This document shows, one piece after another, positions 1-5,988 of a DNA stretch of 11,058 nt. The position numbers and the translations under genes are program-made. The stretch is taken from NCBI GenBank assembly GCA_038257845.1, contig JBBSQL010000067.1:1-11058 (forward strand), written 5' to 3'. The notes under the pieces were generated by a model. The model did not search any database, was not told where the DNA came from, and was given only the letters and a program-made list of their open reading frames with translations. The stretch's first letter is position 1; the number at the start of each line of letters is the position of its first letter. The stretch comes from JAFDXJ01 sp038257845 (GTDB taxonomy: Bacteria > Bacteroidota > Bacteroidia > Chitinophagales > Chitinophagaceae).

Positions 1-204
1 AATACGGTCACTGTAAAGGGTTTAAATAAAAATAGTACAGCTATAATAAAAATTACCGATATGCAGGGCAGAGAAATCAGCAGCCAGAATTTTACACAAA
101 GCAGTTCTGCAATTTTGAATATCAGGGCGCTGGCACTAGGCACTTATTTTGTGCAGGTAGCGCAGGAAGGGAAAGTTGTAAGACTGAAATTGATTAAGGA
201 ATAA
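1..204 (+). CDS. C-terminal end of a secreted protein with a type IX sorting domain (partial)
   Basis: The frame is open from the first base and stops at TAA 202-204, giving the last 67 residues. They show the usual Por secretion tail (T9SS type A sorting domain) pattern: a short beta-strand segment, the IxDMQGREI turn, a hydrophobic strand, the LxxGTYFVQV core and a final basic VRLKLIKE tail. Such domains route proteins through the outer membrane by the type IX secretion system and are then cleaved off. The passenger domain lies outside the window, so its function cannot be told. Identification of the sorting domain is firm from sequence; secretion is inferred from the family. Confidence 0.88.
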   Translation, partial: NTVTVKGLNKNSTAIIKITDMQGREISSQNFTQSSSAILNIRALALGTYFVQVAQEGKVVRLKLIKE

Positions 205-235
205 TTGTGAATGGATAATGGTAAATTGTTAATGT

Positions 236-257
236 CGGCTGAGCGCAGTCGAAGCCG
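236..257. repeat. Short REP-like hairpin (CGGCT...AGCCG)
   Basis: Arms CGGCT (236-240) and AGCCG (253-257) flank the core GAGCGCAGTCGA. From memory, the core sequence GCGCAGTCGAAG recurs in intergenic DNA of many Bacteroidota genomes, which is why I call it a REP-like element. Only one copy is present in this window, so its repetitive nature is recollection and not shown by the sequence. Confidence 0.4.
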
Positions 258-412
258 GAGTTTAAAGAATAGTTTATTGTTTTGGGTTTTGGGTTTGGGG
301 TTAACATTCGATTCGGGATTTTATATTCTCTTTTTCAATTTGAATTTTTTATAACTCATTTTTATGTGTTGGAAACAATGGATAGGAGTGGGTTATTTTT
401 TTATTGAAAACG

Positions 413-487
413 TAAGCCACATCGGGGCGATACTTTGGTAGAAAATATATATTGGAAAAAATATTGAAGGCCTGTAGGGCCGGCATT
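413..487. repeat. Probable degraded intergenic repeat element
   Basis: The segment contains CATCGGGGCGATA, then TTTGGTAGAAAA, then an AT-rich stretch, then AAGGCCTGTAGGGCCGGCAT. The order (G-rich block, 'GGTAGAAAA', spacer, 'CCTGTAGGGCCGGCAT') resembles an intergenic repeat of Bacteroidota that I recall in the form 'CCCCGTAGGGG ... ATCGGTAGAAAA'. The GGCC...GGCC piece can form a small hairpin. The copy looks worn. This is pattern recall; there is no second copy here for comparison. Confidence 0.35.
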
Positions 488-505
488 TTAAAGTAAAGCT
501 AACAC

Positions 506-581
506 AGCTAAAAACGAACAGTGAAAAGTTTTTAACAGGCTCCGTTTTCAACTGTTATCTTTTATCTGTTCGTTTTTAGCT
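506..581. repeat. 16-bp perfect inverted repeat with 44-nt loop
   Basis: AGCTAAAAACGAACAG (506-521) is exactly complementary to CTGTTCGTTTTTAGCT (566-581). The loop can fold further: AACAG at 534-538 can pair with CTGTT at 552-556, or AACAGTGAAAA (517-527) can pair with TTTTCAACTGTT (545-556) with one bulge. The second choice would compete with the outer stem. TTCTTTTTC follows at 582-590. It could be the terminator of the upstream secreted-protein gene, an RNA switch before the dodecin gene, or a small palindromic mobile element. The pairing is seen; the role is unknown. Confidence 0.6.
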
Positions 582-674
582 TTCTTTTTCCAAATAAATC
601 ATAACAAAAATTTTTACATTTCCATTTTTATTTTCAATACCTTCCTCTCTAAATTTTAATCAAAAAAAAATAAT

Positions 675-878
675 ATGGAAATTGTAAAAGTAATCGAAGT
701 AATTGCCTCATCTCCCAAGAGTTTTGATGATGCCATTGCAAATTGCCTCAAAGAGGTTTCAAAAACAGTGAAAAACATAGATTCTATTTATGTAAAAGAT
801 TTTAAGGTACATGTAAAAGATGATAAACTACATTCCTATGGCGTGATTTGTAAAGTATCATTTAGGGTGAAATCTTAG
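675..878 (+). CDS. Dodecin-family protein
   Basis: At 67 residues this has the normal dodecin length and pattern: a first strand VKVIEVIASSPKSF, one amphipathic helix (DDAIANCLKEVSKTV), and two strands ending in VSFRV. Dodecins form hollow 12-subunit shells that store flavins. The helix-to-strand junction usually reads NIRWVEV, with the Trp stacking on the flavin; here it reads NIDSIYV (34-40), so Ser37 stands in its place. The Gln that normally touches the flavin in the following strand (after Tyr) is Gly56. The family call is sound, but flavin binding of the usual kind is doubtful. It is a single-gene unit, closed by the terminator at 897-930. The ATG follows an A-rich leader without a Shine-Dalgarno sequence. 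Confidence 0.85.
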   Translation: MEIVKVIEVIASSPKSFDDAIANCLKEVSKTVKNIDSIYVKDFKVHVKDDKLHSYGVICKVSFRVKS

Positions 879-896
879 TACAGTAAAAGTTTATTG

Positions 897-930
897 AAAG
901 CGTTTTGCAACTGCAAAACGCTTTTTTATT
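897..930 (+). terminator. Rho-independent terminator after the dodecin gene
   Basis: AAAGCGTTTTGCA (897-909) and TGCAAAACGCTTT (912-924) form a perfect stem, and the run continues as TTTATTTTATT. It begins 18 bases after the dodecin stop codon and precedes cbpA, so it separates the two genes. An in-frame TTG at 894 would place this hairpin inside a longer cbpA reading frame, which is one reason to reject that start. Confidence 0.9.
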
Positions 931-983
931 TTATTAATAAATTCTTTTTTAATTTTATCCACTTTACGTCAAATATATATCGC

Positions 984-1892
984 ATGAATTTTATTGATTA
1001 CTACGAAGCGCTGGGAATAAATAAAACTGCTACCACGGATGAGATCAAGAAAGCATACCGCAAACTGGCCCGTAAATTTCATCCCGATCTCAATCCAAAT
1101 GATAAAACAGCGCACCAGAAATTTCAACAGATCAATGAAGCCAATGAAGTGCTGAGTGATCCTGAAAAAAGAAAAAAATACGATCAATACGGCAAAGACT
1201 GGAAGCACGCGGATGCGTATGAAGAAGCCCGCAAACAACAGGGGCAGCAACGTTACACAAGTGGCGCCGGCAGCCAGTTCCAGGGCTTTGACGAGGATGA
1301 TATGGGCGAAGGAAATTTCTCCAGTTTCTTTGAATCTTTATTCGGACAAGCAGGTGGGAGGCGTGGTGGCCAGGCGAAATACCGTGGACAGGATTACCAG
1401 GCCGAACTGAAACTTAGTATAGAACAAGCTTATACATCGCACCAGCAAACCATTACCGTAAATGGAAGAAATGTGCGCATTACCATTCCCGCAGGTATTG
1501 AAAACGGGCAGAAAATAAAATTAAAAAACTATGGCAGCCCCGGTGTGAATGGCGGCCCAAATGGCGACCTTTATATAACTTTTTCAATTATGGATGATCC
1601 CAATTTTAAACGCCTCGGCAATGACCTCTATACAACTGTTGACCTGGATTTATATATCGCCGTTCTCGGGGGTGATGTCACCATCAGTACGATGAGTGGA
1701 AAAGTAAAAGTGAAGGTGAAACCTGAAACACAAAACGGTACGAAAATAAAATTAACCGGCAAAGGCTTTCCCGTGTATAAAAAAGAAGGTCATTTTGGAA
1801 ATTTATATATTACCTGGAATTTAAAAATCCCTGTAGATCTTTCCGAAAAAGAAAAATCTTTGTTTGAAGAACTCTCGAAATTGAAACATTAA
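984..1892 (+). CDS. cbpA: Class B (type II) J-domain co-chaperone, CbpA-like
   Basis: This is a DnaJ-type co-chaperone that delivers unfolded clients to DnaK and stimulates its ATPase. The 302 residues match CbpA (about 306). The J domain is residues 1-70 with the HPD triad at 33-35. A linker follows at about 71-135, with its Gly/Phe-rich part at 93-135 (GSQFQGF, SSFFESLFGQ). Two beta-rich C-terminal client domains span about 137-215 and 216-285. The DnaJ zinc-finger CxxCxGxG repeats are absent, which makes it class B. ATG 984 is chosen because the J domain begins there; the upstream extension lies over the terminator and encodes an unrelated Phe/Asn-rich stretch. The partner cbpM starts one base after the stop, which supports CbpA over other class B J-proteins. 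In E. coli CbpA also binds DNA; that is not tested here. Confidence 0.92.
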   Translation: MNFIDYYEALGINKTATTDEIKKAYRKLARKFHPDLNPNDKTAHQKFQQINEANEVLSDPEKRKKYDQYGKDWKHADAYEEARKQQGQQRYTSGAGSQFQGFDEDDMGEGNFSSFFESLFGQAGGRRGGQAKYRGQDYQAELKLSIEQAYTSHQQTITVNGRNVRITIPAGIENGQKIKLKNYGSPGVNGGPNGDLYITFSIMDDPNFKRLGNDLYTTVDLDLYIAVLGGDVTISTMSGKVKVKVKPETQNGTKIKLTGKGFPVYKKEGHFGNLYITWNLKIPVDLSEKEKSLFEELSKLKH

Positions 1893-1893
1893 A

Positions 1894-2199
1894 ATGAACG
1901 CTATGGCAAATAATTTCATTCATGCAAAAGAATTCTGCGCGCATTATCAAATTGAATATGCATTTATTTATTCCCTCCACGAGTCAGGCCTGGTACAGGT
2001 TTCAGGTCCCGAAGCAGAACCGGTTTTCGATGAAGAAGAATTACCACGGGTAGAAAAAATGGTGCGTTTGCATGAAGACCTCGGCATTAACCTAGAAGGC
2101 ATTGAAGCCATTGTGCCATTATTGGATAGAATGGAAAAAATGCAAGATGAAATGAACACGCTCCGAAACCGCCTGCGGTTATTTAATTTTGAAGAATAA
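1894..2199 (+). CDS. cbpM: Chaperone modulator CbpM
   Basis: This 101-residue protein has the CbpM layout: an N-terminal winged-helix-like part (FIHAKEFCAHYQIEYAFIYSLHESGLV, split over residues 8-34), an acidic Glu-rich turn (FDEEELPRVEKMVRL), the conserved HEDLGINLEGIEAIVPLLDRM block (60-80), and a C-terminal heptad-like helix ending in RNRLRLF. In gamma-proteobacteria CbpM binds the CbpA J domain and inhibits its co-chaperone and DNA-binding activity. Its start lies one base after the cbpA stop, so translation is probably coupled. ATG 1894 is used; ATG 1903 is an alternative. Its stop is only two bases from the stop of the convergent gene. Confidence 0.85.
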   Translation: MNAMANNFIHAKEFCAHYQIEYAFIYSLHESGLVQVSGPEAEPVFDEEELPRVEKMVRLHEDLGINLEGIEAIVPLLDRMEKMQDEMNTLRNRLRLFNFEE

Positions 2200-2201
2200 G
2201 G

Positions 2202-3023
2202 TCATGCCATGACCAATTGCTCCACCGCATTATTTAAAAAGTTCGGAAGAATATGCGCGTTAGTATATAAAATTTTATCCCGGTCATTGAGTTGTTCCAT
2301 CATGTTTTCCCATTTTGCCTGGCCATGATTTTCGATCACAATTTTTTTCTTATCCTCCCTTTGCAGGTACATGCGCATACCCGTTGCATCCGCTTCCGGG
2401 TGAAATTGTGTACCGATAAAATATTCATTAAAACGAATCGCTTCCACGGCTCTTTCGAAAGGCACATGCGGGCGGTTTTTTTCAATGGCTAAAATTTTCG
2501 CGCCTAAAAATTTTAACCGGTTATGGTTTGGTTGGATCACCTGGAAATCGCGGCTTTCCACAGCATAAAAAGGATCACATAAACCACTGAACACCATTTC
2601 TTCTTTGCCATCCTGCAGCATGTGTACCGGGAAAACCCCGAAGGCAGTGGATTTGCGCGCACACACTTTGGCAATTTGATAATAGCGGCAGGCCAACTGG
2701 AAACTGTGGCAAATAAAAAAGAAATGTTTTTTCGGGTAATTGGAAATGTCCTTATTCCATTTTTCCAAATCACCGATCAGGTCAAAAAATTTATTTTCCC
2801 AATTCGTTCCAGCGCTTTCCAAAGGTGAACCGGGCCCGCCGCTGGAAATGTACATGTCAAAATCAAAACCAGGGATCTCTTCTTTGCAGCGCACATCAAA
2901 AACTTCGTAAAAAAGCTGGTAACTATGGATTTCACTCCATTGATTAATGATCTCTTTTATACATCGCATGCCCTGGTTTTCATGCCCTTCATTCAAATCC
3001 AGGATGGCTATCCGTACTTTCAT
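2202..3023 (-). CDS. Class I glutamine amidotransferase-like protein
   Basis: The 273-residue protein has a class I GATase fold. It starts with a Rossmann-like strand (MKVRIAILDLNEG), has the oxyanion loop SSGGPGSP (60-67), a nucleophile elbow FFFICHSFQLA with Cys105, and the TQFHPEAD motif giving His208 and Glu210, so a Cys-His-Glu triad is present. The elbow is unusual: classical enzymes read GxCxGxQ, while here Ser107-Phe108-Gln109 replaces GxQ. A tail of about 60 residues follows the HPE motif. It stands alone, with no synthetase partner nearby. GMP synthase-type GATase homologues of this standalone kind may hydrolyse gamma-glutamyl compounds; the substrate is unknown. It is transcribed from its own promoter at 3042-3070. 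Confidence 0.8.
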   Translation of the reverse strand: MKVRIAILDLNEGHENQGMRCIKEIINQWSEIHSYQLFYEVFDVRCKEEIPGFDFDMYISSGGPGSPLESAGTNWENKFFDLIGDLEKWNKDISNYPKKHFFFICHSFQLACRYYQIAKVCARKSTAFGVFPVHMLQDGKEEMVFSGLCDPFYAVESRDFQVIQPNHNRLKFLGAKILAIEKNRPHVPFERAVEAIRFNEYFIGTQFHPEADATGMRMYLQREDKKKIVIENHGQAKWENMMEQLNDRDKILYTNAHILPNFLNNAVEQLVMA

Positions 3024-3041
3024 ATATTAATTAACAATTTA

Positions 3042-3070
3042 CAAATTTAGTAAATTAAATTTTTATCAAA
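3042..3070 (-). promoter_or_regulatory. Bacteroidota-type promoter for the amidotransferase-like gene
   Basis: Read on the minus strand, TTTG (3070-3067) is followed after 17 bases by TAAATTTG (3049-3042), a perfect match to the TAnnTTTG -7 element. The start codon lies 18 bases further on, giving a short AT-rich leader. This is the best two-part promoter in the window. Confidence 0.6.
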
Positions 3071-3093
3071 TTACAGATTATTAACAATTGTGG

Positions 3094-3116
3094 AATAAAA
3101 AATGGCTTTGCCATTT
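3094..3116 (-). terminator. Terminator of the minus-strand operon
   Basis: On the minus strand AAATGGC (3116-3110), loop AAA, and GCCATTT (3106-3100) form a 7-bp stem that runs into TTTTTATT. It lies about 145 bases after the stop of the 60-residue protein gene and just before the amidotransferase promoter, so it fits as the end of the 5988-to-3260 operon. Confidence 0.65.
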
Positions 3117-3130
3117 GAGTTATTTTTTTA

Positions 3131-3227
3131 TGGGCCCGGCTGAAGTGCATGCATGAAACTTCAGTGGCGATGGCACCGTTCAACTTGAGGAATGCTATGC
3201 AACTTTGAAACTTTCAAACTGACGGTG
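3131..3227. repeat. Repeat-like palindromic segment
   Basis: Several small inverted pairs sit together: CTGAAGT (3140-3146) with ACTTCAG (3158-3164), CACCGT (3174-3179) with ACGGTG (3222-3227), and TTGAAA next to TTTCAA near 3206-3217. No coding frame crosses the region. The structure suggests a worn intergenic repeat of the REP or BIME kind; only one copy is in the window, so repetitiveness cannot be shown. Confidence 0.4.
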
Positions 3228-3259
3228 TAATTATTTGAGGTTAAACTAAACTTGGTGAT

Positions 3260-3442
3260 TTAATCAACTTGTTTATGAAAAATTCTTTTTTGCTTTTTTT
3301 TAAATTCCTCCATTGCTTTTTTTAAATCCAATTTATATTGATTTTTATCTTGTAAATATTGATTTGATAAATCAAGACGAACATCCCGCATAAATTCAAC
3401 TGCATGAAACTCAGGATTAAAACCTTTATTCGCTTTTTCCAT
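3260..3442 (-). CDS. Small basic protein, antitoxin-like, unknown function
   Basis: A 60-residue product. After a short leader it reads FHAVEFMRDVRLDLSNQ (residues 12-28) and ends in a Lys-rich helix (DLKKAMEEFKKKQKR). The pattern 'F-x-A-V-x-F-M-R-x-x-R' followed by a charged helix resembles small Bacteroidota and cyanobacterial proteins that sit in front of RelE/ParE-like toxins, but no toxin frame lies beside it. It begins 25 bases after the M42 peptidase stop on the same strand, so it is probably the last gene of that operon. No homologue with known function was recognised. It is kept as real because of its operon position, full open frame and the terminator downstream. Confidence 0.55.
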   Translation of the reverse strand: MEKANKGFNPEFHAVEFMRDVRLDLSNQYLQDKNQYKLDLKKAMEEFKKKQKRIFHKQVD

Positions 3443-3467
3443 ATATAGATTTTTAAATACCTGTATT

Positions 3468-4577
3468 TTACAAATAACTCAAATTTGTTTTAGGCGTCAG
3501 CGCCAGCAAACTCTCATACATTAATTGAATCGTTGTTTCAATATCTTTTCTATGAATCATTTCTACTGTTGTATGCATATAGCGCAACGGAATGGAAATT
3601 AATACCGAAGGGCAACCTTCATGCGCATACGCAAAACTATCTGTATCCGTACCTGTACTGCGGCTCAGCGCGCGTAACTGCACATCAATTTTATTTTTCT
3701 TCGCCACGTTTTGTACAAAATCCAATAGCTTATTATGCACTGCAGGTCCATACGCTAAAGAAGGGCCTTTGCCACATGCAATATCACCTTCGATCATCTT
3801 ATTGATCATGGGTGTTTGCGTATCATGTGTTACATCCGTAACGATTGCCACATCCGGTTTGATGCGCCGCGCAATCATTTCCGCTCCGCGTAAACCGATC
3901 TCTTCCTGCACGGAATTGACAACATATAATGCATAAGGCAATTTCTTTTTATTTTCATGTAACAAACGCGCTACTTCAGCGATCATAAAACCACCAATAC
4001 GATTATCAAATGCACGGCCGATATAAAAGTCATTGGCCAGTGTATCAAAACCTTCTTCATACGTAACTACTGCGCCAATATGTACACCGAGTGCTTCTAT
4101 TTCTTTTTTATTGGAAGCGCCGCAATCGAGGAAAAGATTTTCCACTTTTGGGTGAGTTTCTTTTTCACCCTGGCCCATGCGTGTATGAATGGCCGGCCAG
4201 CCAAATACGGCTTTTACCGGGCCTTTTTTACCATGAATGAGCACCCTTTTTGCCGGCGCAATTTGATGGTCCACGCCGCCATTTCTTTTTAAATAAATAA
4301 GGCCTTTATCCGTGATATAATTTACAAACCAACTGATTTCATCCGCGTGTGCTTCTATCACCACTTTGAAAGGCGCATCGGGATTAATGATGCCAACAGC
4401 CGTGCCATACGGATCCACGAATTTTGTATCAATATAGGGCTGCAAATATTCCAGCCATATTTTTTGACCACTGCTCTCAAACCCAACAGGAGATGGGTTA
4501 TTAATATAATTTTTTAAAAATTCCATGGATGTATCCGTGAGGATATGCTTCTTCGTTTGCTTTTTAGCTTTTGCCAT
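3468..4577 (-). CDS. M42-family metallo-aminopeptidase (glutamyl/TET-like)
   Basis: A 369-residue cytoplasmic aminopeptidase that trims peptides, usually as a dodecameric tetrahedral shell with two metal ions per site. The metal and catalytic residues are all visible: His77 and Asp79 in EAHADE, the bridging Asp191 in RAFDNRIGG, the base and ligand Glu225-Glu226 in VQEEIG, Asp248 in VTDVTHD, and His335 in RYMHTTVEM. Length matches the family. An extra Lys-rich N-terminus (about 12 residues) precedes the first helix. The start ATG at 4577 is preceded by AAGAAAG, a plausible ribosome site. No signal peptide. It follows the UbiA-like gene after 47 bases and precedes the 60-residue gene by 25, so co-transcription is likely. 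Substrate preference cannot be read from the sequence. Confidence 0.93.
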   Translation of the reverse strand: MAKAKKQTKKHILTDTSMEFLKNYINNPSPVGFESSGQKIWLEYLQPYIDTKFVDPYGTAVGIINPDAPFKVVIEAHADEISWFVNYITDKGLIYLKRNGGVDHQIAPAKRVLIHGKKGPVKAVFGWPAIHTRMGQGEKETHPKVENLFLDCGASNKKEIEALGVHIGAVVTYEEGFDTLANDFYIGRAFDNRIGGFMIAEVARLLHENKKKLPYALYVVNSVQEEIGLRGAEMIARRIKPDVAIVTDVTHDTQTPMINKMIEGDIACGKGPSLAYGPAVHNKLLDFVQNVAKKNKIDVQLRALSRSTGTDTDSFAYAHEGCPSVLISIPLRYMHTTVEMIHRKDIETTIQLMYESLLALTPKTNLSYL

Positions 4578-4624
4578 CTTTCTTGTTTTAAATTAAATAA
4601 ATTGCAGTGTGCAAGATAAGCCAT

Positions 4625-5542
4625 TTATTTAGGTATCAGCAGTATGCCGGCGATGCCGCAAGCTGCTTTTATTACCATCAAACCATCAATGATCGTAAGA
4701 TAAAATAAGATGCTTCTTTTTTTCTGCATTGACCAGGATACAACGATTAATAAAATAAATGGAATGCAGTTGATCAATATCCGCAATGGATGGTAATGCC
4801 TCAAAATGGCAAAGGCCATAAATGAAATAAATCCCAATATCGTAAGCGGAATGATGATATAAAAAATAGTTTTTTTCAAACCAATTCGAACGACAAAAGT
4901 TTTCAATTTCCTATTATGATCTGCGATATAATCTTTGATGTCAAAAAGTATTGCCAGCAAACTAATGAACATAAAATTTTTCCCCAAAAACCAAAGATTA
5001 AACCAGGAAAATTCATAGCGAATTCCATGGGATACTTCGTACCACAAAATAGGTATGTAGGAAACCGCTGTTGCCCAGACAAGCCCGATAATAAAGGGTT
5101 TAATCCAACCCGTATCGCGCACATTGATTCGAATATTTTTACCTAAAGGAATACCGTAATATAATAATGCAATGATACCTACGATCGCAACGGGAATTAA
5201 TTGCAGGAAAGTAATAAAATGCAAATTTTGAAAATATTTGATGAGTAAATAACCACCTGCCAGGGCGCAAAGAAAAATATATGTAAACTGTAATCTTAAA
5301 ATCCATTTTCGATTGACGGCATACCACTGCGTTCGTTCATTATCATAGGGCGCATCTACTTCACCGAGGTAAGCCATATTATAATAAATGATGGTGCCAA
5401 AATAAACCAGGAAATAAAATAAAAATGAATTCAATGCCAGGCCCTGTTGCATATTGGCCTCAATACACAAACTGACGGTGCAAACGCCATAAAAATAATT
5501 ACCATAAAAAATTGAAGGAATGATCCCTTTTTGCAAACCCAT
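4625..5542 (-). CDS. UbiA-like membrane protein (prenyltransferase superfamily, divergent)
   Basis: A 305-residue integral membrane protein with about eight hydrophobic segments. Residues 201-208 read DIKDYIAD and continue HNRKLKTFVVRIG, the second Asp-rich motif and following loop of UbiA prenyltransferases (compare RDIKDYxGD..AGIRTLPVRLG). The first motif, normally NDxxDxxxD, is not intact: the matching loop is YYNMAYLGEVDAPYDNERTQW (split at 53-73), which keeps Asn55 and Asp63 only. Such proteins join a prenyl diphosphate to an aromatic or polar acceptor through Mg ions held by both motifs, so activity here is uncertain. The ATG shares one base with the stop of the lipoprotein gene (TAATG), so the two are probably translationally coupled. 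The family of the N-terminal GNYFYGVCTVSLCIEA stretch seems specific to Bacteroidota (recollection). Confidence 0.75.
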   Translation of the reverse strand: MGLQKGIIPSIFYGNYFYGVCTVSLCIEANMQQGLALNSFLFYFLVYFGTIIYYNMAYLGEVDAPYDNERTQWYAVNRKWILRLQFTYIFLCALAGGYLLIKYFQNLHFITFLQLIPVAIVGIIALLYYGIPLGKNIRINVRDTGWIKPFIIGLVWATAVSYIPILWYEVSHGIRYEFSWFNLWFLGKNFMFISLLAILFDIKDYIADHNRKLKTFVVRIGLKKTIFYIIIPLTILGFISFMAFAILRHYHPLRILINCIPFILLIVVSWSMQKKRSILFYLTIIDGLMVIKAACGIAGILLIPK

Positions 5543-5988
5543 TATTTAAGAATAACAAATGGTGGCGTAGTTACTGTATCGCTTTTGTTTTTCATTTTAT
5601 CACTCAGTACAAATCGCAATACACAAGTGTCATTTTCCAAACAAACAGGTCCCTTGATCTCGGGGATTGCCTGCCCGGTGAGATAACCGTAAGTGACTAA
5701 AATTTCCCCTGCCGAATTCTGTTGCGTGGGTACCTGGTCCGAAATTTTGTAGTAGGCATCAAAGTTACTTTGTTCGCAATTTTGCGTTAATTTTTGTACA
5801 AATAAACTATCCTGTATATCGCCTTCCTTATCGGTGTATTTCAGCGTGATCGTGATGGTATTTCCGGGTGCCAGTACTTCTGTACTTAAAGATTCAAAAC
5901 TAAGTTGCGGGCTGGTGGAATACTGGTTTTTCTTGCAACCGGATATTATTAAGGTTAAACCGCAGAGGATTAATATTTTTGTACGCAT
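5542..5988 (-). CDS. Small lipoprotein, unknown function
   Basis: A 148-residue protein with a lipoprotein signal: basic start MRTK, hydrophobic core, then IISGC with the lipidated Cys at 18. After the cut it reads KKNQYS, lacking the acidic residues that send Bacteroidota lipoproteins to the cell surface, so it probably faces the periplasm. The mature part looks like a single beta-sandwich domain with the turn YTDKEGDIQDS (51-61), common in Bacteroidota lipoproteins, and three further Cys (71, 116, 122) that could form a disulfide. It is the first gene of the likely operon and overlaps the UbiA-like gene by one base. A minus-strand TAAATTTG (6012-6005) upstream is a likely promoter. Its function was not recognised. 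Confidence 0.8.
   Translation of the reverse strand: MRTKILILCGLTLIISGCKKNQYSTSPQLSFESLSTEVLAPGNTITITLKYTDKEGDIQDSLFVQKLTQNCEQSNFDAYYKISDQVPTQQNSAGEILVTYGYLTGQAIPEIKGPVCLENDTCVLRFVLSDKMKNKSDTVTTPPFVILK

Larger units (their letters stand above)
205..674. other. Gene-free region with degraded repeat-like DNA
   Basis: No convincing coding frame exists on either strand over these 470 bases. The stretch holds a short hairpin at 236-257, three or four closely spaced G-runs at 284-317, a segment at about 413-487 that resembles a worn intergenic repeat, and a 16-bp perfect inverted repeat at 506-581. The base make-up is low-complexity and AT-rich, as expected for non-coding DNA. The final 90 bases must contain the promoter and leader of the dodecin-family gene; TACATTTC at 615-622 is a 7-of-8 match to the Bacteroidota -7 element, without a clear -33 partner. 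Confidence 0.6.

Noticed and set aside
284..317. Possible G-quadruplex from closely spaced G-runs
   Set aside because: The fourth run is separated by 15 bases from the third and the tract is embedded in low-complexity DNA; support is too weak.
894..983. In-frame TTG extension of cbpA by 30 codons
   Set aside because: It runs through the perfect terminator hairpin at 897-924 and adds a Phe/Asn-rich stretch unlike any J-protein; the J domain starts at ATG 984.
3215..3227. 13-base sequence CAAACTGACGGTG repeated at 5468-5480
   Set aside because: About one shared 13-mer is expected by chance in a window of this size, the second copy is inside the UbiA-like gene, and the flanks differ.
3592..3936. 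114-codon open frame opposite the M42 peptidase
   Set aside because: It lies wholly within a gene with all catalytic residues intact, and its product has no recognisable pattern.
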